Origin: Streptomyces collinus Tu 365
GTDB lineage: Bacteria; Actinomycetota; Actinomycetes; Streptomycetales; Streptomycetaceae
DNA: 64,000 nucleotides
Direction of reading: 5' to 3'
NCBI RefSeq assembly: GCF_000444875.1
Contig: NC_021985.1
Location: forward strand, 1,922,001-1,986,000
Below the pieces are notes generated by a model that saw nothing but the letters and a program-made list of their open reading frames with translations, was not told the DNA's origin and searched no databases. The translations under genes were made by a program, and so were the position numbers. Shown in pieces: positions 53,773 through 62,147 of the stretch (position 1 is the stretch's first letter; each line of letters opens with the position of its first letter).

Positions 53773-54251
53773 CGCTCCGGCTCCCTCCTTCACTCGTCGT
53801 GTCCCCTGCCGGGTGCCCCGCGCCGGGCGCACCTCCGAAGAGTTCTCTGCACCCTACGCATGTTCGGCAAACCGTTTCAGGCGGCTGTCACATCCCCGAC
53901 ACGTCGGTGGGCCCGCACCCCCACAGTTCGCGCCATGCGGCGACGGCCCGCGCGGGACGGGTCTCCCCTGGTTCAAGGCACGCGGAGCCGCGGGTGTTCC
54001 CGGTGCGGCCGGGTGCATGGCGTTGCGTGGTTGGCCGGAACCGTACCGTAGTCGCCGGGGCGCCGGTACGGCACCAGGGGTGGGCGGCGGTCGGTGCCGT
54101 CAGGTCACCCGGCCACCTGGCTCTCGGCGCCCTTCGGACGGCGTCCCGGGGAACCCTTGCCGACGTCCGTGCCGACGCCTCGGAGGTCCCGGCGGAGGGG
54201 CCGAAGAGGCGCCGCCGGGTCGCTGTCGGTGCCGTGCGGCATGATGCGAGC
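53773..54251. other. 479-bp intergenic region, no gene supported
   Basis: No coding pattern stands out between the XRE-cupin gene and the exonuclease gene. Open frames exist on both strands but lack ribosome sites and family resemblance. The stretch should hold divergent promoters; CATGTTCGGCAAACCG at about 53857-53872 is a candidate regulator-binding element close to the XRE gene, unproven. Confidence 0.5.
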
Positions 54252-55172
54252 GTGACCGGACGACTGATGCTCCTCGACACCGCCTCGCTGTACTTCCGCG
54301 CCTACTTCGGCGTGCCGGACTCCGTGAAGGCTCCGGACGGCACGCCGGTGAACGCCGTGCGCGGACTGCTCGACTTCATCGACCGGCTGGTCAAGGACCA
54401 CCGGCCGCAGCAGCTCGTGGCCTGCATGGACGCCGACTGGCGGCCGCAGTGGCGGGTGGACCTGATCCCGACCTACAAGGCGCACCGGGTCGCCGAGGAG
54501 CGCGCGGGCGCGCCGGACGAGGAGGAGGTGCCGGACACGCTGACCCCGCAGGTACCGGTCATCGAGGCGGTGCTGGACGCGGTCGGCATCGCCCGGGTCG
54601 GGGTCGCGGGGTACGAGGCGGACGACGTGATCGGCACGTTCACCGGGCGTGCGGCCGGGCCGGTGGACATCGTCACCGGCGACCGTGACCTGTACCAGCT
54701 CGTCGACGACGGGCGGGAGGTCCGGGTGCTGTACCCGGTCAAGGGCGTGGGCACGCTGCAGCTCACGGACGAGGCGGTGCTGCGCGCGAAGTATGGGGTG
54801 GACGGCCGCGGGTACGCGGATCTGGCGCTGCTGCGCGGTGACCCGAGCGACGGCCTGCCGGGTGTGGTCGGCATCGGCGAGAAGACGGCCGCCAAGCTGC
54901 TCGCCGAGTTCGGCGACCTGGCCGGGATCATGGCGGCGGTCGACGACCCGCGGTCGAGGCTCACGCCGTCGCAGCGCAAGCGGCTGACCGAGGCGCGGCC
55001 GTACGTGGCGGTCGCGCCGAAGGTGGTGCGGGTGGCGGACGACGTCCCGCTGCCGGACGTGGACACGGCGCTGCCCCGCACCCCGCGCGATCCCTCGGGG
55101 CTGGAGGCGCTGGCGGCCCGGTGGGGCCTGGGTGGCTCACTGCAACGGCTGCTGACGACGCTGGCGGAGTGA
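54252..55172 (+). CDS. 5'-3' exonuclease (FEN-like)
   Basis: This 306-residue protein matches the 5' nuclease domain of DNA polymerase I as a free enzyme. Metal-binding acids are in MLLDTASLYFRAYFG, ACMDADWRPQWR, YEADDVIGTF and VTGDRDLYQLV, and the helix-hairpin-helix DNA-binding segment is GVVGIGEKTAAKLLAEFG (about 208-225). It removes RNA primers or 5' flaps. It has no polymerase domain, so it is a stand-alone exonuclease as found in many actinobacteria. The GTG at 54252 has GAG-type sequence upstream. Confidence 0.93.
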   Translation: MTGRLMLLDTASLYFRAYFGVPDSVKAPDGTPVNAVRGLLDFIDRLVKDHRPQQLVACMDADWRPQWRVDLIPTYKAHRVAEERAGAPDEEEVPDTLTPQVPVIEAVLDAVGIARVGVAGYEADDVIGTFTGRAAGPVDIVTGDRDLYQLVDDGREVRVLYPVKGVGTLQLTDEAVLRAKYGVDGRGYADLALLRGDPSDGLPGVVGIGEKTAAKLLAEFGDLAGIMAAVDDPRSRLTPSQRKRLTEARPYVAVAPKVVRVADDVPLPDVDTALPRTPRDPSGLEALAARWGLGGSLQRLLTTLAE

Positions 55173-55246
55173 TCCTCATCGGAATATTCCGGCAAAGGGC
55201 GATCACCGAGCGCTCGCGGGAGGTCCTGCCGACGGAAGAGGGATGC

Positions 55247-55265
55247 TAACTTAGGTAAACCTAAC
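55247..55265. promoter_or_regulatory. Iron box (DmdR1/IdeR site) upstream of siderophore-interacting protein
   Basis: TTAGG-TAAA-CCTAA (55251-55264) is a perfect inverted repeat, and the minus strand reads GTTAGGTTTACCTAAGTTA. Against the remembered consensus TTAGGTTAGCCTAACCTAA about 14 of 19 positions agree. It lies 20-35 bp before the ribosome site, so iron-loaded DmdR1 would block transcription. Confidence 0.75.
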
Positions 55266-55285
55266 CAATGCAGCAGGAGGCCGTG

Positions 55286-56134
55286 ATGGCAGAGCGCCCG
55301 GGACGGAAGCCGCGCAAGCCCCATACCGCCCAGGTGGTGCGCACCGAGCGGCTGTCCCCGCACATGCAGCGCGTCGTGCTGGGGGGCGAGGGCCTCGCCG
55401 GCTTCGCCGCGGACACCTGCACCGACCACTACGTGAAGCTGCTCTTCGGTCCCGCGGGCGTGACCTACCCGGAGCCCTTCGACCTGGAGCGGATCCGCGC
55501 GGAGTTCCCCCGCGAGCAGTGGCCGGTGACGCGGACCTACACGGTGCGCGACTGGAACCCGGAACGGCGCGAGCTGACCCTGGACTTCGTCGTCCACGGC
55601 GACGAGGGGCTGGCCGGCCCCTGGGCGACGCGGGTGCGGCCGGGCGAGAGCGTCCGCTTCATGGGCCCCGGCGGCGCCTACGCGCCCGACCCGAGCGCCG
55701 ACTGGCATCTGCTCGCCGGTGACGAGAGCGCACTGCCCGCGATCGCCCGTGCCCTGGAGACGCTGCCCCCGGGCGCCGTGGCGCACGCCTTCGTGGAGGT
55801 GGCGGGCCCCGAGGAGGAGCAGAAGATCGACTCCGAGGTGCCGGTGGTCTGGCTGCACCGCGGGGACCGGCCGGTGGGCGAGGCGCTGGTGGAGGCCGTA
55901 CGGGCGCTGCGGTTCCCGGCGGGCCGCCCGCAGGCGTTCGTGCACGGCGAGGCCGGTTTCGTGAAGGAGCTGCGCCGGCTGCTGCGGCTGGAGGCGCAGA
56001 TCCCGCGCGAGGACCTGTCGATCTCCGGTTACTGGCGCCTGGGCCACAACGAGGACGGCTGGCAGGCCTCCAAGCGCGAGTGGAACGCCCGTATCGAGGC
56101 CGAGCAGGAGAGCGGGGACGCGGCGGCCGCCTGA
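55286..56134 (+). CDS. Siderophore-interacting protein (FAD-dependent ferric-siderophore reductase)
   Basis: This 282-residue cytosolic flavoprotein releases iron by reducing ferric siderophores. The FAD-binding domain (about 10-125) has RTYTVRDWNPERRELTLDFVVHG. The NAD(P)H-binding domain (about 130-270) has HLLAGDESALPAIARAL, the FVHGEAGFVKELRR helix and SGYWRLGHNEDG at the C-terminus, all family hallmarks. AGGAGG lies 5 nt before ATG 55286. The iron box just upstream gives iron-dependent repression. No siderophore synthesis or uptake genes are adjacent. Confidence 0.94.
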   Translation: MAERPGRKPRKPHTAQVVRTERLSPHMQRVVLGGEGLAGFAADTCTDHYVKLLFGPAGVTYPEPFDLERIRAEFPREQWPVTRTYTVRDWNPERRELTLDFVVHGDEGLAGPWATRVRPGESVRFMGPGGAYAPDPSADWHLLAGDESALPAIARALETLPPGAVAHAFVEVAGPEEEQKIDSEVPVVWLHRGDRPVGEALVEAVRALRFPAGRPQAFVHGEAGFVKELRRLLRLEAQIPREDLSISGYWRLGHNEDGWQASKREWNARIEAEQESGDAAAA

Positions 56135-56183
56135 GCGGGCCTCCCCCTCCTCCCCGGCCACGAGGCCCGTACCCTTGTCCCCG

Positions 56184-57137
56184 ATGAGACGCCGTACGCC
56201 ACCCCCGCCCGCCCCGCTCCCCCAGCGTGACGGTGTCGACCCGGTGCGGGTGCGGCTGCCGTACGAGGGCGCCTGGGGCACCGTGCGGGAGCATCTCGTG
56301 GCCCGGCTGACCGGCGCCGGACCCGGCGTGGTCGAGGCGATGTTCGACGCCGGGCAGGTCGTCGGGGCCGACGGACGGGCGGTGGCGCCGGACGCGCCGT
56401 ACGAGCCCGGCCGGTACGTGTGGTTCCATCGCGACCCGCCGGCCGAGGTGCCGGTGCCGTTCCCGGTGGAGGTCGTCCACCGGGACGAGCACATCGTCGT
56501 CGCCGACAAACCGCACTTCCTCGCCACCACCCCGCGCGGCACGCACGTCACCCAGACCGCGCTGGCCCGGCTGCGGCACGAGCTGGGCATCCCCACGCTG
56601 ACCGCCGCCCACCGCCTGGACCGCCTGACCGCCGGTCTCGTGCTGTTCACCGTGCGGCCCGAGGAACGCGGCGCCTACCAGACCCTGTTCCGGGACCGCG
56701 CGGTGCGCAAGGAGTACGAGGCCGTCGCGCCGTACGACCCCTCGCTCGCCCTGCCGCTGACCGTGCGCAGCCGCATCGTCAAGGAACGCGGGATACCCGC
56801 GGCACGGGAGGTCGAAGGCGAGCCGAACGCGGTGACCCGGGTGGATCCGGCCGGGCACCGCGACGGTCTCGGCCGCTACCGGCTCGTCCCCGAGACCGGG
56901 CAGACCCACCAGCTGCGCGTCCATCTCAGCGCCCTCGGCGTGCCCATCCTCGGCGACCCGCTCTATCCGCGGGTGACCCCGCCGGTGCCGGCCGGCGACT
57001 TCCGGCGTCCCCTGCAACTCCTCGCCCGGCGGCTCGAGTTCACCGATCCCGTCACCGGGGTCGAGCACGCCTTCACCAGTGGCCGTACGCTCCGGGCCTG
57101 GGCGTCCCCGCGGGAGTGGAGCGCCGGGACGCCGTAG
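56184..57137 (+). CDS. RluA-family pseudouridine synthase
   Basis: This 317-residue enzyme converts uridine to pseudouridine in rRNA or tRNA. The catalytic Asp is in HRLDRLTAGLVLF (about residue 142). Other motifs are DKPHFLATTP, ETGQTHQLRVHLSALGVPILGDPLYP and LQLLARRLEF. The N-terminal part (about 30-90) resembles an S4-like domain. TACCCT 11-16 bp before ATG suggests a -10 and a leaderless or very short mRNA. The target position in RNA is unknown. Confidence 0.92.
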   Translation: MRRRTPPPPAPLPQRDGVDPVRVRLPYEGAWGTVREHLVARLTGAGPGVVEAMFDAGQVVGADGRAVAPDAPYEPGRYVWFHRDPPAEVPVPFPVEVVHRDEHIVVADKPHFLATTPRGTHVTQTALARLRHELGIPTLTAAHRLDRLTAGLVLFTVRPEERGAYQTLFRDRAVRKEYEAVAPYDPSLALPLTVRSRIVKERGIPAAREVEGEPNAVTRVDPAGHRDGLGRYRLVPETGQTHQLRVHLSALGVPILGDPLYPRVTPPVPAGDFRRPLQLLARRLEFTDPVTGVEHAFTSGRTLRAWASPREWSAGTP

Positions 57138-57163
57138 CGCGGGCCGGTTTCCCGGGCCGGCGG

Positions 57164-58648
57164 TCAGTCGCCGCGCCACCAGCGCAGCAGCCGGTGCCAC
57201 AGGGTCTCGCGGCGGGCGGGCTCCGCCGCCGGGGCGGGGTCCACCGGGACCGGGGGCGGTGCCACCGGCCGGGGGCCGGGGGCGGGGGCCGGATCGGTGT
57301 GGGCGGTGCCCACCTGCCAGGTGGAGCGCTGCGGCGGGACGGCCGAGGCGCTGGGCGGCAGGCCCACGTCCTGCTGCGGCTTCGGCTCGAAGCGGACCGG
57401 CAGGGCCACCAGGTGCCGGGAGGCGATCGAGGACCGCCAGCGCAGGTCCTCCTCGGGGCAGTCGAGCCGGATGTCCGAGAGCCGGGTCAGCAGCGCGTCC
57501 ACACCGACGTCGGCGATGGCACGGCCGATGTCCTGACCGGGGCACTCGTGCGGGCCGCCGCCGAAGGCGAGGTGGGACCGGTTGCCCTGCATGTTGGCCG
57601 ACAGGTCGGGGCGCACCCGTGGGTCCACGTTGCCCGGGGCCGGGGCGAACAGCAGCCCGTCGCCCTTGCGGATGCGCTGGCCGCCGAGCTCGGCGTCCTG
57701 CTTGGCGAAGTAGCCGAAGACGGTGCTGAACGGCGGCTCGTCCCACAGGGACTGCTCGATCGCCTCCGGCACGGTCATCTGCCCGCCGTTGAGCTGGGCC
57801 CTGAAGCCCGGCTCGGTGAGGACCATGCGCAGCGCGTTGGCGAGCAGGTTGGCGGTCGCCTCGTAGGCGGCGAACAGGACCAGGCGCAGGTGTTCGCGGA
57901 CCTCGTCGTCGGACAGCCCGGCGGGGTGGGTGATGAGATGGCTGGTGAAGTCGTCGTCGGGCCTGGCCCGCCGCCGGGTGGTGAGCCGGCTCAGCGCGTC
58001 CATGACGTAGCCGTGGCTCTCGATGGCGGTCTCGGTACCCTTCAGGGCGTCCCGGGCGGCCTGCACCATCCGGTCGTTGTACTCCTCCGGCATGCCGAGG
58101 ATCTCGCACATGACGGCCATCGGCAGGTGCTCGGCGAACTGGGGGACGAGGTCGGCCCGGCCGCGTTCGCAGAAGGCGTTGACCAGTTCCTGTGTGTGGC
58201 GGCCGATGTGCCGGCGCATGCTGCGGTGGTCGATGGTCGACATGGCGCCGGTGACCGCGGCGCGCAGCCGCTGGTGCTCGTCGCCCTCGGCGTGCGAGCA
58301 GATGGGCTGCCAGGCGATGTGCGGCATGAGCGGATGGTCGGGCTTGACCATGCCCTCCTGCAGCGGGGTCCAGATCCGGCTGTCGCGGCAGTACTGGGAG
58401 GGGCTGCGCACCAGGTGCAGGTTCTCGGCGTGCCCGAGCACCACCCACATCGGTACGTCGTCGTGCAGGAGCACGGGCGCGACGGGTCCGTGCTCCTCGC
58501 GCAGCCGCTCGTAGAGGTCGTCCAGGTTCTCCGCGTCGGGCCCGTAGAGCCGGTGCAGTCCCCCGGGCCCCAGGCCGTGCGCCGGGCAGCCCGGCGGCGG
58601 GCCGGAGGTGGGGTCGGTGCCGGTCAGGGATTGCTGTTCAGGCGTCAC
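57164..58648 (-). CDS. Cytochrome P450, CYP157-type (conservon CvnE/RarE) without EXXR
   Basis: This 494-residue P450 has the heme-thiolate motif FGGGPHECPGQ with Cys369 and an I-helix AYEATANLLAN (about 261-271). The K-helix Glu-x-x-Arg is replaced by EQSLW (298-302), the hallmark of CYP157 enzymes that still fold and bind heme. The last 90 residues are a Pro-rich tail ending in RLLRWWRGD. It ends the conservon operon cvnA-B-C-D-E (rarA-E at the matching S. coelicolor locus, from memory). The substrate is unknown. A 76-bp gap separates it from cvnD. Confidence 0.9.
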   Translation of the reverse strand: MTPEQQSLTGTDPTSGPPPGCPAHGLGPGGLHRLYGPDAENLDDLYERLREEHGPVAPVLLHDDVPMWVVLGHAENLHLVRSPSQYCRDSRIWTPLQEGMVKPDHPLMPHIAWQPICSHAEGDEHQRLRAAVTGAMSTIDHRSMRRHIGRHTQELVNAFCERGRADLVPQFAEHLPMAVMCEILGMPEEYNDRMVQAARDALKGTETAIESHGYVMDALSRLTTRRRARPDDDFTSHLITHPAGLSDDEVREHLRLVLFAAYEATANLLANALRMVLTEPGFRAQLNGGQMTVPEAIEQSLWDEPPFSTVFGYFAKQDAELGGQRIRKGDGLLFAPAPGNVDPRVRPDLSANMQGNRSHLAFGGGPHECPGQDIGRAIADVGVDALLTRLSDIRLDCPEEDLRWRSSIASRHLVALPVRFEPKPQQDVGLPPSASAVPPQRSTWQVGTAHTDPAPAPGPRPVAPPPVPVDPAPAAEPARRETLWHRLLRWWRGD

Positions 58649-58724
58649 AGTGTCGCTCCGGGAACGGATGGTGTGTGCGAGGGGGGCGGCCGGGTGGGGA
58701 CCGGGCCGGGGGGGGTCGCGCGGG

Positions 58725-59345
58725 TCAGGTGAGCGCGCCGGACAGGGCGAGTGAGTGCAGGAAGCGCATCAGGGCCATCAGCACGTCCCTGCTGGAGGCC
58801 CGGCGGCGCACGTCGCACTCCAGGATCGGGACGTCCGGGCCCAGGTCGAGCGCGGTGCGCAGTTCCTCGACGGGGTAACGGGGTGCGTCCGGGAAGGAGT
58901 TGACGGCGACGACGAACGGCACGCCACGCTCCTCCAGGCGCCCCATGACGTCGAAGCTGACCTCCAGGCGCCGGGTGTCGACCAGGACGACCGCGCCGAG
59001 CGCGCCCTCGAACAGGCCGTTCCACAGGAACCAGAAGCGCTCCTGGCCGGGGGTGCCGAAGAGGTAGAGCACCAGCTTGTCGGTGATGCTGATGCGGCCG
59101 AAGTCCATGGCCACGGTGGTGGCCGTCTTGGAGTCGGAGCCGTAGTTGTCGTCGACGCCGATCCCGGCCTGCGTCATGGTCTCCTCGGTGGTCAGCGGCC
59201 TGATCTCGCTGACGGAGCCGACCATGGTGGTCTTGCCCACGCCGAAGCCGCCCACGATCACGATCTTCACCGCGGCCTGCGCCGACTGCGGGAGGTGGTC
59301 CTCGGTGCGGGGGCCGGGGATCGTGTCAGAGCCGTTGAAGTCCAT
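58725..59345 (-). CDS. cvnD: Conservon small GTPase-like protein CvnD
   Basis: This 206-residue Ras-like GTPase has the P-loop GGFGVGKTT (32-40), a G3 motif in FGTPGQERF and VAVNSFPDA in the G4 position (NSFPD in place of NKxD). With CvnA, B and C it forms a membrane-associated complex resembling a bacterial G-protein system that affects development. Its ATG overlaps the cvnC stop region by 20 bp. Confidence 0.93.
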   Translation of the reverse strand: MDFNGSDTIPGPRTEDHLPQSAQAAVKIVIVGGFGVGKTTMVGSVSEIRPLTTEETMTQAGIGVDDNYGSDSKTATTVAMDFGRISITDKLVLYLFGTPGQERFWFLWNGLFEGALGAVVLVDTRRLEVSFDVMGRLEERGVPFVVAVNSFPDAPRYPVEELRTALDLGPDVPILECDVRRRASSRDVLMALMRFLHSLALSGALT

Positions 59346-59739
59346 GCATCACCGCTTCGAGGAGTGACCGGTCGGGGAGCGCCTGACGGGCGATCGGGGC
59401 GCGCGCCTGCACCAGTTCGTTCGTGATCAGCTCGGTGATCAGGACGGTCATCGCGCTGAACGGCAGGCGGAGGTAGGCCGAGAGCTCGGCCACGGACAGG
59501 GGGGCGGTGCACAGCCGGAGCACGGCCGCCTCCTCCGGGGTGGCGGAGGGCGGCGGCGCGCAGCGCGCCACGATCAGGGTGACCAGGTCGAGTTCGGCCC
59601 GGCCGCCGTCGGCGCCGCCGGCGATGGTGTAGAGCCGTTCGGGATTCCTGGGGGTCTCCTCGCCCTCCGCCCGTTTCGCGGGCGGCGGTGGCGGGGGCGG
59701 CAGGTGCTGCCGGCGCCGTTTGCGTCGCGGAGGAGTCAT
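59326..59739 (-). CDS. cvnC: Conservon protein CvnC (DUF742)
   Basis: This 137-residue protein has a Pro-rich N-terminus and a DUF742 winged-helix-like core: RLYTIAGG, LDLVTLIVARC, EEAAVLRLCTAPLSVAELSAYLRLP and NELVQARAP. DUF742 proteins pair with CvnB and CvnD in conservons. The start overlaps the cvnB stop by 4 bp. Confidence 0.93.
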   Translation of the reverse strand: MTPPRRKRRRQHLPPPPPPPAKRAEGEETPRNPERLYTIAGGADGGRAELDLVTLIVARCAPPPSATPEEAAVLRLCTAPLSVAELSAYLRLPFSAMTVLITELITNELVQARAPIARQALPDRSLLEAVMHGLQRL

Positions 59740-60140
59740 ACGGTCTGCCCGTTCCGCCGGGGCGGACTGGTGAGGTGGGCGCCGATGCGGACCACGAGGT
59801 CGCGCATCATGCCGCTCATCCGGCCGGGTTCGCAGGTGACGTCGGCGAGCACGGCGAGGTAGGCGTTGGCGCCGGCGTTCATGAGGTAGAAGTAGCCGCC
59901 GTCGATCTCGATGACGACGAGCTTCATGTCACCGGCGCCGGGGATCTCCTGGATGATGGCGCCGGCCAGGCTCTGCATCCCCGCGCAGGCGGCGGCCACC
60001 CGGTCGGCGGCGTCGGGGTCGCCGCCGTAGCGCGCGATGCGCAGTCCGTCGGCGGACAGCACCACGATCATCTCGATGCCCGGCACGCCGTCGTTCAGCT
60101 GCTTGAGCATCCAGTCGAAGTTCGCTCGCTGCTGGATCAC
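59736..60140 (-). CDS. cvnB: Conservon roadblock/LC7-domain protein CvnB
   Basis: This 134-residue roadblock/LC7 protein has WMLKQLNDGVPGIEMIVVLSADGLRIA and VVIEIDGGYFYLMNAG. The fold dimerises and acts as a GTPase regulator or adaptor for CvnD. The GTG at 60140 overlaps the cvnA stop (GTGA), so translation is coupled to the kinase. Confidence 0.93.
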   Translation of the reverse strand: MIQQRANFDWMLKQLNDGVPGIEMIVVLSADGLRIARYGGDPDAADRVAAACAGMQSLAGAIIQEIPGAGDMKLVVIEIDGGYFYLMNAGANAYLAVLADVTCEPGRMSGMMRDLVVRIGAHLTSPPRRNGQTV

Positions 60141-61801
60141 TTGAGGTCTCCCTCGTCGTCGGCCTCGGTGGTGGCCGCGGGGGCCGGGTCCGAATCGTTG
60201 AGCAGGTGCAGGTACGCGGTCGGGTTCCGCGTGAAGTCGGTGAGTTCGGCCGCGGTGGCGTCCTCCGGCATGCCCTTGCGCAGGCCGTCCCAGAAGGCGT
60301 CGACCCACATGCCGGGCGGCCGGTCCCGGAGCTTCTGGCGCTCGGGGTCGATCTCGGGCTCCGGTTCGGGCCGGGGCTGGGACCAGATGGTCGGCCTGCC
60401 CTCGCGCTCGGCGCGCTCGATGGCGGCCTGCTCGGCGATCCGCTGGTGGAGCGGGGTCTTCACCCGGCTGCGGCGCTGGGGCAGACCGCCCGCCGTCCAC
60501 TCGGTGACCTCGGGGACGTCGTCCTCCATCGAGATACCGGCGGGGATCCGGGGACTGGTGGGGCGGCGCTTCTTGGGCGGGCGCTTCGGGCCCTCGACGG
60601 CGCCGAGTTCGGGCTGCGGCACGGCGGTGGCGCCGATGCCGTGGGCGGCGCCGACACCGGGCTCGGTGGTGGTCATGCCGCGCGGGACGACGAGGATCGC
60701 CCGTACGCCGCCGTACGCGGAGGCGCGCAGCGAGACCTGCATGTCGAAGGCCTTGCAGAGGCGGCCGACGACGGCGAGGCCGAGGCGCGGGGTGGAGCCC
60801 AGGTTCTCCGCGTCGTCGCCCGCCATGGCGTCCGTGATCGCCTTCTCGATCCGGGCCCGGGACTCCTCGCTCAGGCTGACGCCCGCGTCCTCGATCTCGA
60901 TGACGAGGCCGCTCTGCACCTCGGCGGCGGTGACGTGCACCTTGGTGGACGGCGGCGAGTAGCGGGTGGCGTTGTCGAGGAGTTCGGCGGCCGCGTGGAT
61001 GATCGGCTCGACGGAGGTGCCCTTGATGTTGATGTTGACGATGGAGTTCAGCTCGATGCGCCGGTACTCCAGGATCCGGGACATGGCGCCGCGCAGCACG
61101 CTGTACAGCGACACGGGCAGCGGCCACTGACGGCCGGGGCGGCCGCCGCCGAGCACCGAGATGGAGTCGGCGAGGCGGCCGATCAGCGCGGTGCCGTGGT
61201 CGATGCGCAGCAGGTCGTCGAAGACCTCGGGGTTGCGGCCGTGGTCCTCCTCCATCTCCCGCAGTTCGTTGGCCTGCTGGTGGACGATGGCCTGGACGCG
61301 GCGGGCGATGCTGACGAAGGAGCGCTCGGTGGCGTCGCGCATCGAGATCTCGTGGTCGGCGCCGCGCAGCGCGTTGCGCAGCAGGGTGCGCTGGGAGTCG
61401 GGCATGTGGCGCAGTTCGGGGTCGAGGTCGACGACCTTGCGCATCACCTCCCGCAGCGGTTCCCCGGCCCGCAGCCGGCGCAGTCCGAGGGAGAGGACAT
61501 CGGTGCCGAGGCGGACGATGTCCGCGTCGTGATCGGCGAGACGGCGTTCCAGATACGCGGCGTGACGGGCGTGCTCGGCCTGTGCCTCGCGCAGCGCCCG
61601 TCCGCGGCGGACGGCTTCGGCGCCCGTGGCGAGGACCAGCAGCAGGGCCACGGCCCCGCACCCGCCGACGGCGATCCGGGCCGGCGCCGGGACCAGGGCG
61701 ACCGCGGCCCCGGCCGCCGCGGCCATCACTATGGCCGGCAGCAACAGCACACGCGCGTAGGGACGTTCACGGCCACCGGGAGGCTTCTGAACACTCACCA
61801 T
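60137..61801 (-). CDS. cvnA: Conservon sensor kinase-like protein CvnA
   Basis: This 554-residue membrane protein has two hydrophobic segments at the N-terminus (about 17-36 and 41-60), a helical dimerisation region and a GHKL ATPase domain with ELLDNATRYSPP, EDAGVSLSEES and LGLAVVGRLC. A long Pro/Glu-rich C-terminal tail (about 400-554) follows. CvnA proteins resemble histidine kinases but lack a clear phospho-acceptor context; they are thought to act as sensors for the CvnB-C-D complex. AGAAGG lies about 5 nt before ATG 61801. Confidence 0.92.
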   Translation of the reverse strand: MVSVQKPPGGRERPYARVLLLPAIVMAAAAGAAVALVPAPARIAVGGCGAVALLLVLATGAEAVRRGRALREAQAEHARHAAYLERRLADHDADIVRLGTDVLSLGLRRLRAGEPLREVMRKVVDLDPELRHMPDSQRTLLRNALRGADHEISMRDATERSFVSIARRVQAIVHQQANELREMEEDHGRNPEVFDDLLRIDHGTALIGRLADSISVLGGGRPGRQWPLPVSLYSVLRGAMSRILEYRRIELNSIVNINIKGTSVEPIIHAAAELLDNATRYSPPSTKVHVTAAEVQSGLVIEIEDAGVSLSEESRARIEKAITDAMAGDDAENLGSTPRLGLAVVGRLCKAFDMQVSLRASAYGGVRAILVVPRGMTTTEPGVGAAHGIGATAVPQPELGAVEGPKRPPKKRRPTSPRIPAGISMEDDVPEVTEWTAGGLPQRRSRVKTPLHQRIAEQAAIERAEREGRPTIWSQPRPEPEPEIDPERQKLRDRPPGMWVDAFWDGLRKGMPEDATAAELTDFTRNPTAYLHLLNDSDPAPAATTEADDEGDLK

Positions 61802-62099
61802 GGATGCCTTCTGAGACGGATCGGCTGGGTGTCGGGGGAGCTCGTGGGGGGAATGTTCCTGGAACTGACGGGATCTTCGGGAATTTTGGGAACAGGCGCA
61901 CGAATTCACCTCAACTCGGTGCGCCGCGGGCGAGCTTAGTCCGACCGGATCATCGCCGTGTCATATTCGGCAAGCACCTGAAATCGCCCACGCCCCAGGA
62001 GTACGCTCGAATCCATTTACACTCTCGGCAGTTATTCGAACACCAGGAGTGACGGCGTTCGGGCATGCGAGGGTCACTCACCGTGAGGAGTGAAAAAGA
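61802..62099. other. Intergenic region upstream of cvnA
   Basis: Nearly 300 bp hold the presumed cvnA promoter and the 3' flank of the helicase gene. The stretch is less GC-rich than its surroundings (for example AATTTTGGGAACAGG and ATTCGAACACCAGG). I find no gene and no tRNA structure in it. Confidence 0.5.
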
Positions 62100-62125
62100 C
62101 CGGACCGCCCCTGAGGGCGGTCCGG
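62100..62125 (-). terminator. Intrinsic terminator after the helicase gene
   Basis: An 11-bp stem (62100-62110 with 62115-62125) closes a CTGA loop. On the minus strand it is followed by GTCTTTTTCAC, a five-T tract, 23 bp after the helicase stop. This is a classical Rho-independent terminator. Confidence 0.9.
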
Positions 62126-62147
62126 CCATGCGGGATGGCGCCGGGTG

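Noticed and set aside
53888..54280. 130-residue minus-strand open frame in the exonuclease upstream region
   Set aside because: No ribosome site, no recognisable domain, and it covers the promoter and start of the exonuclease gene.
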